This document shows positions 1-7,085 of a stretch of 12,767 nucleotides of DNA, piece after piece. Numbering within the stretch: the stretch's first letter is position 1; every line of letters begins with the position of its first letter. The notes beneath the pieces are model-generated. The model was given only the letters and a program-made list of their open reading frames with translations. It was not told where the DNA came from and did no database searches. The stretch spans positions 1-12,767 of the forward strand of contig JBOFGY010000296.1 of NCBI GenBank assembly GCA_051649365.1, read 5' to 3'. Position numbers and translations under genes: made by a program. The stretch comes from CAVTAE01 sp051649365 (GTDB lineage Bacteria; Deinococcota; Deinococci; Deinococcales; Trueperaceae).

Positions 1-508
1 ACACTTTTTTAACATTGGCAACGCTCGAGCCCGCTTCGTAATCCTGATGAAGGGTATCATAAGGATGATTTTTATAACCAATATAATCCGCGTATTGCCG
101 TGACATATCAAATACTTTTTTAAGTTCGGGTGCAAAAAGCTTAAAATCATTTTTCTGCCGCGCCTCAATCCATACACCTTGTGCTTTGCTGCGCTGCTTT
201 GTCCAAGCTTCGACAAATGCTGCTGGCACCTTGGTGGCGCGGTCATAGCTTCGGTGGACTTCACGCACCATCGCACTCTCAACAGGTGAAAGTTTGGCTT
301 TGTCTAGGTCTTTTAACCACCTGCCCACACGCTTATCCGTCATACGCTCGTGAGACAACACACCAAGCGTCGCCATGATTTGTCCTCTGGCAGCGTTTGC
401 ACCTGGGGGCATTTTCGTACTTTGGTCCCAACTCAGCAGCGACAACGCATCGCTAATATCGTTAATGACAGCAAAGTGGTTTTTTAGGTCGTTGAGGGTT
501 GACTTCAT
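1..508 (-). CDS. M32 metallocarboxypeptidase (carboxypeptidase Taq family), N-terminal part
   Basis: Read on the minus strand from ATG at 508, the frame is open for 169 codons and runs off the left edge. The translation contains LLSWDQSTKMPPG (residues about 24-36) and, near 115-157, EARQKNDFKLFAPEL and YADYIGYKNHPYDTLHQDYE. These match the N-terminal helical region of the M32 carboxypeptidase Taq family as I know it. Members are cytosolic zinc carboxypeptidases of about 500 residues that remove C-terminal amino acids. The HEXXH zinc site lies beyond the window, so catalytic competence cannot be judged. The start is supported by a good Shine-Dalgarno, AAGGAG, six bases upstream. The gene is divergent from the dynamin-like gene, with 264 bases between them that hold a 14-bp tandem repeat. 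Confidence 0.9.
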   Translation of the reverse strand, partial: MKSTLNDLKNHFAVINDISDALSLLSWDQSTKMPPGANAARGQIMATLGVLSHERMTDKRVGRWLKDLDKAKLSPVESAMVREVHRSYDRATKVPAAFVEAWTKQRSKAQGVWIEARQKNDFKLFAPELKKVFDMSRQYADYIGYKNHPYDTLHQDYEAGSSVANVKKV

Positions 509-514
509 ATTGAA

Positions 515-520
515 CTCCTT
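515..520 (-). promoter_or_regulatory. Shine-Dalgarno AAGGAG of the M32 carboxypeptidase
   Basis: Minus-strand AAGGAG lies 6 bases before the ATG at 508 and fixes that start. It shows this gene has a leader, unlike several neighbours whose start codon sits directly after a -10-like box. Confidence 0.7.
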
Positions 521-527
521 AAGTTCT

Positions 528-555
528 TAACAACACAATAATAACAACACAATAA
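528..555. repeat. Perfect 14-bp tandem repeat in the carboxypeptidase leader or promoter
   Basis: The unit taacaacacaataa occurs twice head to tail (528-541 and 542-555) with no mismatch. It begins 8 bases upstream of the carboxypeptidase Shine-Dalgarno. It could be a paired operator, a leader element or a recent slippage duplication. No convincing -35/-10 pair could be placed around it. The rest of the 509-772 gap shows no gene. Confidence 0.7.
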
Positions 556-759
556 AATGTAGCACTTTGTCTTTGTAAGCATAACAAGTTCCATCTCAAG
601 TATTAAGTAATGAAACGTTCAAAACTCACTTTAGAGGCAAATAACGAATTTGTCCCAACCATTCACCCACTGCAGAACACGCTGCTACTAACAAAATATC
701 TCTGAGTTATAAGCACCTATGAGTGACATTTCAAGCACTGAGAAATTCCCCTAGCGTGA

Positions 760-765
760 TAGGCT
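760..765 (+). promoter_or_regulatory. Putative -10 box (TAGGCT) of a leaderless dynamin-like gene
   Basis: TAGGCT fits TANNNT and ends 7 bases before the GTG at 773, so transcription would begin at or next to the start codon. No Shine-Dalgarno is seen at usable spacing and no clear -35 box is present. The same arrangement recurs at several other genes here, which is the main support. Confidence 0.4.
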
Positions 766-772
766 AAAAGGC

Positions 773-2503
773 GTGAATCTTGAACTCAACGATGCCACAC
801 GGCAAGTCATCCAACAAGAACGCGCTGCCCTCGCTGACCTGCACGGGCTGCTAAACCGCCTCGACGCTCAGGAGAAAGACCTGCTCGATCTCAAAACAGC
901 GTTGAATGACCTCGAGGGCATCTTCATGCTCGTCGTTTGTGGCGAATATAATGCGGGGAAATCGAGCCTTCTCAACGCCTTACTCGGTCACAAGGTGATG
1001 CTCGAGGGTGTCACTCCCACGACAGACCGCGTGACGATTGTGACCTACGGCCCCACCGAGAGAAATATCGAAGAATCCAACACCATCTTGCGCCGCGAAT
1101 ATCCCGCCGAAATTCTGCGCGACCTTGCCTTTGTAGACACACCGGGTACGAACGCCATTGTCAAAGGCCACCAAGAACTTACCGAGCGATTTATTCCAAG
1201 AGCCGACCTCGTCTTATTTGTCACCAGTGCCGACAGACCCTTTACCGAAAGCGAACGGACTTTTTTGCAAATCATCGGTGGTTGGGGCAAAAAAATTGTC
1301 ATTGTTGTGAACAAAATGGATATTGTGGAAGAAGCCGATGAACGCCAAAAGATTATGGACTTTGTTCGCAACAATGCTCGCACCACTTTAGGAAGTGCGC
1401 CCCAGGTCTTCCCTACCAAAGCCAAAGCGGCCTTTCGGGCCAAGCAAACCCTCGACCCCGCGCAACTTGCAGGCACGGGTTTACCTGAACTCGAGGCTTA
1501 CATCGAATCCACACTTGCCGCGAGCGAACGTCTCAAACTCAAGTTACAAAATCCTCTCGGTGTCGCGCTGCATATTGCCGAAAAATATAAAACCGTGATT
1601 AAAGAGCGTTTAGGTTTACTCTCCGATGATAAGCGCACGCTCGACGAAGTAGACCGCCAACTCGCTCAGTACGACAAAGATATGAAACGCGAGTTTGATA
1701 ACTACCTAACGAGACTCAAAACCGTGCTGCTCGAGGTCGAGCGGCGCGGTGAAGTTTTTTTTGATGACACCATCAAGTTTCGCAATATTCCAGGACTCTT
1801 AAACAGTGACAAAGTGCAAAAAGATTTTGAAGCTCGAGTGATTCGCAACGCCGATAAAGACATTGATGTCGCGGTTCACGAGATGGTGGATTGGTTTATT
1901 CAGCGCAATCTTAACCTTTGGGAAGACGTAGTGAGTTTTGTCAATGGTCGCCGCAAAGCAGGCGAAGAGCGCGTCATTGGGGAAGTGGGCGGACGGTTTC
2001 AATATGACCGTGACGCACTCATTCGCAATTTACGCCAAAGTGCCGAAGACGTGATGAAAACCTACGACGAAGACGCAGAAGGACGCAGGCTCTCTGAAAA
2101 ATTGCAGCAATCTGTCTTTAGTTCGGGTCTCGGTTTAGTCGGTGGTGTAGGACTTGGCGCGGCTGTGGTGGCCCTCGTCTCGAGCACCGCCTGGGACATC
2201 ACCGGCATCACACTCGGGCTTACGCTCGCCGGTGCCGGACTTTATATGATTCCGCGCCGTCGCCAGAAAGCTAAAAAAGAATTGCACGAGAAAATGCAAG
2301 AGCTCCGAGACGGTTTAGGTGACAGCATCGGCAAACAGTTCGAGCAAGAATTGCGCCGCGCCAGCGAAAAACTCCATAGCTCCGTACAGCCCTACACACG
2401 TTTTGTACGTAGTGAAGTTGGGCGTTTAGAGGAATTAGAAAAAGAGCTTGACGTTGCCCAGGGAACGCTCGAAGGTCTCAAGCGTAGCGTAGATGCCAAG
2501 TAG
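773..2503 (+). CDS. Dynamin-like large GTPase with C-terminal membrane hairpin
   Basis: This 576-residue protein has a complete N-terminal GTPase domain: G1 GEYNAGKS (57-64), G2 threonines at 81-84 (TPTT), G3 DTPG (122-125) and G4 NKMD (180-183). A long charged helical region (about 250-445) follows, then two hydrophobic segments (about 451-470 and 475-493) joined by a short turn and followed by the basic stretch RRRQKAKK. A helical, probably coiled-coil tail (500-576) ends it. This order (GTPase, helical stalk, paired membrane segments, coiled coil) is that of bacterial dynamin-like/mitofusin-type proteins, which remodel or protect membranes. Bacterial members are often encoded as adjacent pairs; here there is one, so homo-oligomers or a distant partner must be assumed. 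The GTG start is the first start codon after an in-frame TAG at 752. The gene is monocistronic, ending at a palindrome shared with convergent uppS. The cellular role is inferred only from the family. Confidence 0.88.
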   Translation: MNLELNDATRQVIQQERAALADLHGLLNRLDAQEKDLLDLKTALNDLEGIFMLVVCGEYNAGKSSLLNALLGHKVMLEGVTPTTDRVTIVTYGPTERNIEESNTILRREYPAEILRDLAFVDTPGTNAIVKGHQELTERFIPRADLVLFVTSADRPFTESERTFLQIIGGWGKKIVIVVNKMDIVEEADERQKIMDFVRNNARTTLGSAPQVFPTKAKAAFRAKQTLDPAQLAGTGLPELEAYIESTLAASERLKLKLQNPLGVALHIAEKYKTVIKERLGLLSDDKRTLDEVDRQLAQYDKDMKREFDNYLTRLKTVLLEVERRGEVFFDDTIKFRNIPGLLNSDKVQKDFEARVIRNADKDIDVAVHEMVDWFIQRNLNLWEDVVSFVNGRRKAGEERVIGEVGGRFQYDRDALIRNLRQSAEDVMKTYDEDAEGRRLSEKLQQSVFSSGLGLVGGVGLGAAVVALVSSTAWDITGITLGLTLAGAGLYMIPRRRQKAKKELHEKMQELRDGLGDSIGKQFEQELRRASEKLHSSVQPYTRFVRSEVGRLEELEKELDVAQGTLEGLKRSVDAK

Positions 2504-2514
2504 TAATTTATTTT

Positions 2515-2541
2515 TAGGGACGAGGGGCCCCCTCGTCCCTA
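2515..2541. repeat. Perfect GC-rich palindrome between convergent genes (possible bidirectional terminator or REP-like element)
   Basis: The arms AGGGACGAGGGG and CCCCTCGTCCCT are separated by one base, and flanking T and A extend the symmetry to 27 bases. Folded with a three-base loop it gives a very stable stem. It starts 12 bases after the GTPase stop and its right arm covers the uppS stop codon. Neither strand has a U-tract after the stem (plus reads ACTTT, minus reads AAAAATAAAT), so a classical intrinsic terminator is not clear. A REP-type dispersed palindrome is the alternative. Confidence 0.65.
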
Positions 2542-3372
2542 CTTTCCAAACCGTCGCTCGCGCTCTTGAAAACTACGAACTGCCCGCAAAAAATCTACTT
2601 TGCGAAAGCTCGGCCAAAACGCATCACAGAAATAAAATTCGCTGTAGGCCGTCTGCCAAAGCAAAAAGCCTGAAAGCCGCACTTCCCCACTCGTGCGAAT
2701 CACGAAATCGGGGTCGGGAATTCCGGCAGTATATAAATATTGCCCAATAACATCTGGTGTAACTCTGTCAATAAGCTCGTGAACTTCATGGGTGTCGGCG
2801 TGGCTATGTAAAAACTTACGAACCGCTGCCACAATCTCTTCACGACCACCATAACCAAGCGCGAGATTTAGAAGTAGACCTTCATAACTTTCGGTGGCTT
2901 TTTCAATAGCTTGTAGGGCAGCTTTGGTTTCGTCAGGAAAAGCATCAATTTCACCAATAACTTTTACACGCACTTTGTTTTTATGGAGGCGTTCATCGCC
3001 AATGAGGGCTTTGGCTTCTCGAGCAAAAAGGCTAAACAAATGCGCGACTTCTTCAGGGTTGCGACTGCTGTTATCACTGCTAAACCCCCAAATCGTCACG
3101 TGTTGAATACCGAGTTCCAAACACCAATCCAGAACTTCTCTGGCTTTGCCGGCACCATAATCATGACCCGTTTTGCTGTCTAGGCCAATCGCCTTCGCAA
3201 AACGGCGGTTGCCATCCATGATGATGCCAATATGTTTAGGACATTTTTGCAGAGTACGAATTTCACCCAAAAGCTGCCGCTCGTAAAGCCAGTAGAGGGG
3301 CGCAGTTAACCTGTCCCAAAAAGACATCATTTTACGTGTTACGTCGCTATTTGAGTTTGTTACGGTACTCAC
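2539..3372 (-). CDS. uppS: Polyprenyl (undecaprenyl) diphosphate synthase, cis-prenyltransferase
   Basis: This cytosolic, membrane-associated enzyme condenses isopentenyl diphosphate units onto an allylic primer to make the C55 lipid carrier for peptidoglycan and other surface glycans. Numbered from GTG 3372, HIGIIMDGNRRF holds the catalytic Asp (D53). GYGGREE (173-179) follows, and RTSGEVRLSGFLLWQ (from 226) carries the pyrophosphate-binding Arg, Arg and Ser. YSEFYF supplies the metal-binding Glu (E245). The length, about 255-277 residues, is normal. NRRF replaces the common NGRW, a variant I associate with Deinococcus-Thermus and some archaeal or actinobacterial enzymes. The start is uncertain: TTG 3396 opens the frame, GTG 3372 has a TACACT box 7 bases upstream (chosen), and ATG 3330 or 3327 is also possible. 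None has a Shine-Dalgarno. It lies directly downstream of the glycan fusion gene, suggesting linked envelope roles. Confidence 0.93.
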   Translation of the reverse strand: MSTVTNSNSDVTRKMMSFWDRLTAPLYWLYERQLLGEIRTLQKCPKHIGIIMDGNRRFAKAIGLDSKTGHDYGAGKAREVLDWCLELGIQHVTIWGFSSDNSSRNPEEVAHLFSLFAREAKALIGDERLHKNKVRVKVIGEIDAFPDETKAALQAIEKATESYEGLLLNLALGYGGREEIVAAVRKFLHSHADTHEVHELIDRVTPDVIGQYLYTAGIPDPDFVIRTSGEVRLSGFLLWQTAYSEFYFCDAFWPSFRKVDFLRAVRSFQERERRFGK

Positions 3373-3379
3373 AGAATCT

Positions 3380-3385
3380 AGTGTA
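3380..3385 (-). promoter_or_regulatory. Putative -10 box (TACACT) for uppS
   Basis: Minus-strand TACACT is followed by 7 bases (AGATTCT) and then GTG 3372. The identical hexamer and spacing precede the mreD ATG. This suggests uppS has its own promoter and a leaderless transcript, although it lies only about 70 bases after the fusion gene. No good -35 box is visible. Confidence 0.45.
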
Positions 3386-3404
3386 TCGCAAATCAAGGGG
3401 AGTT

Positions 3405-3443
3405 AGGGTTTGGTTTTACTCCAAACCCCGAACCCCAAACCCT
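3405..3443. repeat. Inverted repeat with a G-rich, quadruplex-capable arm between the fusion gene and uppS
   Basis: AGGGTTTGG (3405-3413) can pair with CCAAACCC at 3421-3428, or with CCAAACCCT at 3435-3443. The minus strand over 3442-3421 reads GGG-TTT-GGGG-TTC-GGGG-TTT-GG: four G-runs with three-base loops, the last only two long. It begins 2 bases after the fusion gene stop on the transcribed strand. It could act as an RNA hairpin or quadruplex ending or slowing transcription before uppS. No U-tract follows. Confidence 0.5.
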
Positions 3444-3444
3444 T

Positions 3445-6400
3445 TTAGTACGCTCCTTCGCCACCCAACACAACAGCAGGCGTTTTAACCAAAATGATAA
3501 TGTCGAGCCAAACCGACCAATTTCGCACGTAAAAACTATCAAGAGCAACGCGCTCATCGTAGTCTGTATCGCTACGACCACTCGTCTGCCAATAGCCTGT
3601 AATGCCTGGGCGCACCATCGTGTAAAGCATAAAGTCTTTACCATATTTTTCAGCTTCGGCCTCAACAATAGGACGGGGACCCACCAAACTCATCTCGCCG
3701 ATAAAAACATTCCAAAGTTGGGGCAATTCATCAAGGCTATACTTTCGCAAGAACTTACCAATGCGTGTAATGCGTGGGTCATGTTGAAGTTTTTGCGTTT
3801 CGCGCCACTCGGTCTCGAGCTCTGGATTTGCTTTGAGATACTCCTCGAGCTTTTCCTGAGCATTCGGCACCATTGTGCGAAATTTCCAAGCCTTAAAGAA
3901 TTTTCCGTCTCGTCCGATGCGTTTATGCCCGAAGAAAATAGGGCCTGGCGAATCAAAGTAAACAGCAAGGGCAATAAGCAAGAGTATCGGGCTAAGGATG
4001 AACCCACCCAAGGTCACTGCCACAATGTCAAGAAGTCGTTTCACAACGCGGTTCATTGGAAGAGCCAATTGATTGTGAACCTCGAGCGCGAGCATCCCCG
4101 TAAGGTTGCTTGTAAACACGACTTCGCTTGGGAGACTCACCAAATCCGGCACGAACTGCACGATGCTAAAATTGCGACTTCGCTTATTTACAAAATCAGC
4201 TAACACTTCTGTGGGTAACGAGGGTATTGCCACGATTGCGTGGTTGATGGCTCTATCCCGTGCCACATCATCTGCCTGCGCCAACTTACCAAGTACAGGC
4301 ACACCACTCACGAGCGTCTCTTGTTTTTTATCGTCATCATCAAAAACCGCCACGGGTTGCAAACCTTGGAGGGGGGTGTTGCGTAAGGTTTTAATGACAC
4401 GTTCGCCAATTCGACCTGCACCCAAGACAATGACTTGTTTACCCCAAAGTCCTGAGTTGTGTAGTACACGTTTACATAAGGCACGCCCGATGGGTAACAG
4501 GAAAAAATTGGTGACAATCATGCCGAGGATGATCGGTCTCGGTAAACCTAAATCTCGAGCAAACAACACCGTTCCTGCTGCCAAAATAATTGCTGCATAA
4601 AACGCAGCCGTCACGTGCTTGCGAAGTTCTTGTGCTGCGGTAAGCCCATAACCAGGATAAAGCCCTTCACGCCAACACATCGCTGGCCAAAGCAATAACG
4701 CATAGGTCAGCGTTGTTGGAATCGGCAACGACTGGCCCCCTAGCCACATAAAGATTTGACGGCTTAATAGTAGAGACACAAAAACAAGTCCTGTATCGGT
4801 AAACGCAAGTGCAAGCCGTGTTAATACGGGTCTATTCGTGCTTTCTTGTCGTTGTGTTTTGTACGCGCGGCTACGCCAACCTGCCACAGCAGCAAGCGGA
4901 TAAAGTACGCCACCATAAAATAAACTGTTGTCAAAAACATTCATAAACAGCACACCAGCCAACACAGCAAGAAAAGCCACATCACGACGTTGTAAAGCTC
5001 CGTAGCTCACCGCTACAATAAAAAGGACTAAACCCAAAAAGCCAAGAATGCCGCGCTCGAACAGAATTTGTAAGTAGTGATTGTGGATATGCGAAGGCAC
5101 CTCTTGTAATTGACCAATCCGGTCTGCATGAGCACGGTAATACTCTGGAAAGGTACCCTCACCGTGACCGAGCCAAGGTTGCTCACGTATGCCTTGCATC
5201 GCAACTTGCCAATAGGGAATTCGTGCCACACCAAGGGTAAGACCTCGTGTCGCTATACCTGGTGTATAGGGGGAAGGCGCAGTTGTTGCCTCGAGTTGCA
5301 ATCCAGCAAACTGCGCCGTAGACCCTGCCCACTCCCGCTGATCGGGTGCAAACCCCACATGCAAATAAAGCTGTGGAGCCTCACCTTGATAAGCAAAGGT
5401 AACATAAACCCTCCGCCAAATTCCTTCCGCCGCAATAATTCCAGATGAGAGTACACGCCCCGCACCCGTACTCGAGGCTCGCCACGTACCATTCTTCCAT
5501 TCGCCAAAAACAGCAAAACTTTGGTTTTCATCAATGCGTCCGTGACCTTGCAAGCCTGGCACGAGCCGCTTTCCATTAATCATTTCGTTACTGCGCAGCC
5601 ACACACTTAAAGTGTAGCTCACATCTTTTTGAATGGGAACAATTTGCTGAAGCCTGTACCACGGCGTGGGGTCTTTTTTCGTCACATTGTACGCCGTTAG
5701 TTCATTACCACCTAGCGTTACAGGCTCCGTCGTGACATCTACCCAGGTCGTATCCCACCAATCGCCATTGCCAATTTCAGAACCTTGGATTAAATTCGTG
5801 CTAGTGCCAGGCACGATATCGAGCAGAAAGCCCATATTGCCCCAACCAATACGTGGGCCAAGACCAATACTTATAGCAACCATCGCTAAACTAAACACGA
5901 ATTGGATGAGCCTCGAGCGCACCGACGTTTTTTCGGCGAGCAAAAGTACGAATGTAATAATGACCCAAGCAAGTGCAGCCTCACGGCTACCCGACAGCAA
6001 AATCCCGAGCGCAGACAGCCCCAAACCTACCAGCCGAAATCGTCCTCGCTGCGACATAATAGCGATGAGTCCACCTAAAGTCAGCACCGTGTGACCATAA
6101 AGCGCAGGCGAATTTTGCCAGACAATCGCTTGACTTAAGGTTTTATAAGCAAAACTAAACGTTTCAATATTCAGAAAGCCCATTCCTACAATTACTGCAA
6201 GCCCAGTAATAAGTCCGTAACCCAGTGACCTCGAGTGCGTGCGGAAAGTGCGAACGTGTGGCAGTTGGCTCGAGGCTACGTAAATAACCCAAGGAGCCAG
6301 CACTTGCAACAATGCGACTCCAAAACTCGGCACACTATTTACTAAAAGGGGCAACGCCAGTAGGAGGGCCGCTCCACCCCATACCCAAGCCGAGCGCAAG

Positions 6401-6531
6401 AGCGATTTACGCGATTCTAGAAAGAAAAGTAAACTAACAAACGGCCCAAAATTCGGTAAAAATGCGAAGCTAAAGCCAAGTAAAAATGCTAAGCCTCTAT
6501 AAATATGCAAAGAAGTCGCAACACGTGCCAC
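3445..6531 (-). CDS. Fusion of an O-antigen ligase/polymerase-like protein and a polyprenyl-phosphate sugar-1-phosphate transferase
   Basis: This 1028-residue inner-membrane protein has two normally separate halves. Residues about 10-230 hold around nine membrane segments with SGSREA (180-185), as in the Wzy/WaaL family. A soluble extracytoplasmic part (about 245-425) looks like a beta-sandwich carbohydrate-binding domain (NLIQG, SYTLSVWLR, GIWRRVYVTF, QLEATTAPSPYTPG). The family motif follows at 455-497 (GHGEGTFPEYY, HIHNHYLQILFERG) with more helices to about 553. After a linker (555-568) come four helices (571-685), a Rossmann-like CoA_binding_3 domain (VIVLGAGRIGERV, 700-712) and a complete bacterial sugar transferase domain (825-1020) with KRLLDI, FKAWKFRTM, SLDELPQLWN (catalytic Asp-Glu 933-934) and SLVGPRP. 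The second half should prime glycan synthesis on undecaprenyl phosphate; the first should polymerise or transfer the chain. The sugar and acceptor are unknown. The GTG start directly follows a good promoter; no Shine-Dalgarno is seen. Confidence 0.9.
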   Translation of the reverse strand: MARVATSLHIYRGLAFLLGFSFAFLPNFGPFVSLLFFLESRKSLLRSAWVWGGAALLLALPLLVNSVPSFGVALLQVLAPWVIYVASSQLPHVRTFRTHSRSLGYGLITGLAVIVGMGFLNIETFSFAYKTLSQAIVWQNSPALYGHTVLTLGGLIAIMSQRGRFRLVGLGLSALGILLSGSREAALAWVIITFVLLLAEKTSVRSRLIQFVFSLAMVAISIGLGPRIGWGNMGFLLDIVPGTSTNLIQGSEIGNGDWWDTTWVDVTTEPVTLGGNELTAYNVTKKDPTPWYRLQQIVPIQKDVSYTLSVWLRSNEMINGKRLVPGLQGHGRIDENQSFAVFGEWKNGTWRASSTGAGRVLSSGIIAAEGIWRRVYVTFAYQGEAPQLYLHVGFAPDQREWAGSTAQFAGLQLEATTAPSPYTPGIATRGLTLGVARIPYWQVAMQGIREQPWLGHGEGTFPEYYRAHADRIGQLQEVPSHIHNHYLQILFERGILGFLGLVLFIVAVSYGALQRRDVAFLAVLAGVLFMNVFDNSLFYGGVLYPLAAVAGWRSRAYKTQRQESTNRPVLTRLALAFTDTGLVFVSLLLSRQIFMWLGGQSLPIPTTLTYALLLWPAMCWREGLYPGYGLTAAQELRKHVTAAFYAAIILAAGTVLFARDLGLPRPIILGMIVTNFFLLPIGRALCKRVLHNSGLWGKQVIVLGAGRIGERVIKTLRNTPLQGLQPVAVFDDDDKKQETLVSGVPVLGKLAQADDVARDRAINHAIVAIPSLPTEVLADFVNKRSRNFSIVQFVPDLVSLPSEVVFTSNLTGMLALEVHNQLALPMNRVVKRLLDIVAVTLGGFILSPILLLIALAVYFDSPGPIFFGHKRIGRDGKFFKAWKFRTMVPNAQEKLEEYLKANPELETEWRETQKLQHDPRITRIGKFLRKYSLDELPQLWNVFIGEMSLVGPRPIVEAEAEKYGKDFMLYTMVRPGITGYWQTSGRSDTDYDERVALDSFYVRNWSVWLDIIILVKTPAVVLGGEGAY

Positions 6532-6539
6532 TGCTGCAT

Positions 6540-6568
6540 ATTATGGGCTGCGTGTGTGAAAATGTCCA
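6540..6568 (-). promoter_or_regulatory. Sigma70-type promoter of the glycan fusion gene, leaderless
   Basis: Read on the minus strand: TGGACA (6568-6563, five of six to TTGACA), exactly 17 bases, CATAAT (6545-6540, five of six to TATAAT), then 8 bases to the GTG at 6531. Transcription should therefore start at or next to the start codon. An overlapping TAATAT (6543-6538) also fits TANNNT with a 6-base gap. This is the best promoter in the window, and it lies inside the aldo/keto reductase relic. Confidence 0.6.
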
Positions 6569-6732
6569 GAGCAGGTGCATAGCACACGCCCTTGGGCATA
6601 AGCTACCTCTAAACCATCGTGTGCCCCCCGCCCCATCGCAGCTTCATCCATCGTTTGTAAATTTCTATGATGACCAAGGTCAATGTAGCCAGGTCTACCG
6701 AGAGCAGCTAGTCCGATTTGTCTTTTGCTCAA
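6541..6732 (-). pseudogene. Relic of an aldo/keto reductase N-terminus
   Basis: From TTG 6732 the frame gives a 63-residue peptide beginning MSKRQIGLAALGRPGYIDLGH, then MGRGAHDGLEVAYAQG. From memory this resembles the N-terminus of an aldo/keto reductase subfamily with an ALGRPGYINLGH-type signature followed by AH..LD.AY..GVRYFD. Conservation is lost right after AYAQG; shifting by two bases there restores GVCYAPALDIF, which is like the expected GVRY segment. The frame continues into the first bases of the fusion gene. So this looks like a truncated, frameshifted remnant, since an intact enzyme has about 300 residues. TTG overlaps the TGA of the upstream membrane gene (TTGA), which could still allow coupled translation of the small peptide. 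The alternative is a genuine small orphan protein. Family assignment is moderate and rests on recall, not a search. Confidence 0.45.
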
Positions 6733-7058
6733 ACGGCCAACCACACCGTCCAAATGGCAGCGTAAATAGCCGCTCTTAAGGCGTGATGTGACCAGACGAT
6801 ATTCTCTTTTAGGAGCATATCCACCGCAACTGCAACCAACAACCCAAACGCTGTACCCATGGCAAAAAATCCTGCAACGGTTGGAAACGCAAGTCTTGTA
6901 AAAAAATCAAGGTAAACACTGAGCGCGAGAAGAAAAGCTGCTAGCGCGAACCCCAGCGCAAAGCCAGGGTCTTGTTTGTAAGTTCGGAAGGCCTCAAGTC
7001 CATTCCATAGCACCGCACAACTCCACAAGATAAACGCTATTGTTGCCATCGTTAACAT
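6729..7058 (-). CDS. Small four-helix integral membrane protein, unknown function
   Basis: Taking ATG 7058, the product is 109 residues and almost wholly hydrophobic. Four predicted membrane segments lie at about 4-22, 32-52, 55-82 and 88-108, with short charged turns (AFRTYKQDPG, SVYLDFFTR, LLKENIVWSHH). I recognise no family. A longer reading from TTG 7154 would add a Lys/Arg-rich tail (KGREGKTKK) encoded by the pyrimidine-repeat region and is unlikely. ATG 7049 is another candidate. TAGGCT lies 8 bases before ATG 7058. It is the first gene of the minus-strand run leading through the aldo/keto reductase relic to the glycan fusion gene and is divergent from the UbiD gene. A link to surface glycan export is only guilt by association. 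Confidence 0.7.
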   Translation of the reverse strand: MLTMATIAFILWSCAVLWNGLEAFRTYKQDPGFALGFALAAFLLALSVYLDFFTRLAFPTVAGFFAMGTAFGLLVAVAVDMLLKENIVWSHHALRAAIYAAIWTVWLAV

Positions 7059-7066
7059 AGGTCTCG

Positions 7067-7072
7067 AGCCTA
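7067..7072 (-). promoter_or_regulatory. Putative -10 box (TAGGCT) of the small membrane protein gene
   Basis: Minus-strand TAGGCT, the same hexamer as before the dynamin-like gene, ends 8 bases upstream of ATG 7058. It overlaps one of the CTCGAG palindromes (7063-7068). No -35 box is obvious, so this is weak alone. Confidence 0.3.
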
Positions 7073-7085
7073 CATTATTTTTCGT

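Noticed and set aside
1045..1476. 143-codon minus-strand frame opposite the GTPase domain
   Set aside because: It is antisense to the conserved G motifs, and its composition is what a complementary frame gives.
3718..4203. 161-codon plus-strand frame inside the sugar transferase region
   Set aside because: It lies wholly antisense to strongly conserved transferase domain codons and has no recognisable protein features.
6486..6779. 97-codon plus-strand frame across the gap between the fusion gene and the membrane protein
   Set aside because: It overlaps coding sequence on the opposite strand at both ends, has no family-like motif or start signal, and the minus-strand reading resembles an aldo/keto reductase relic.
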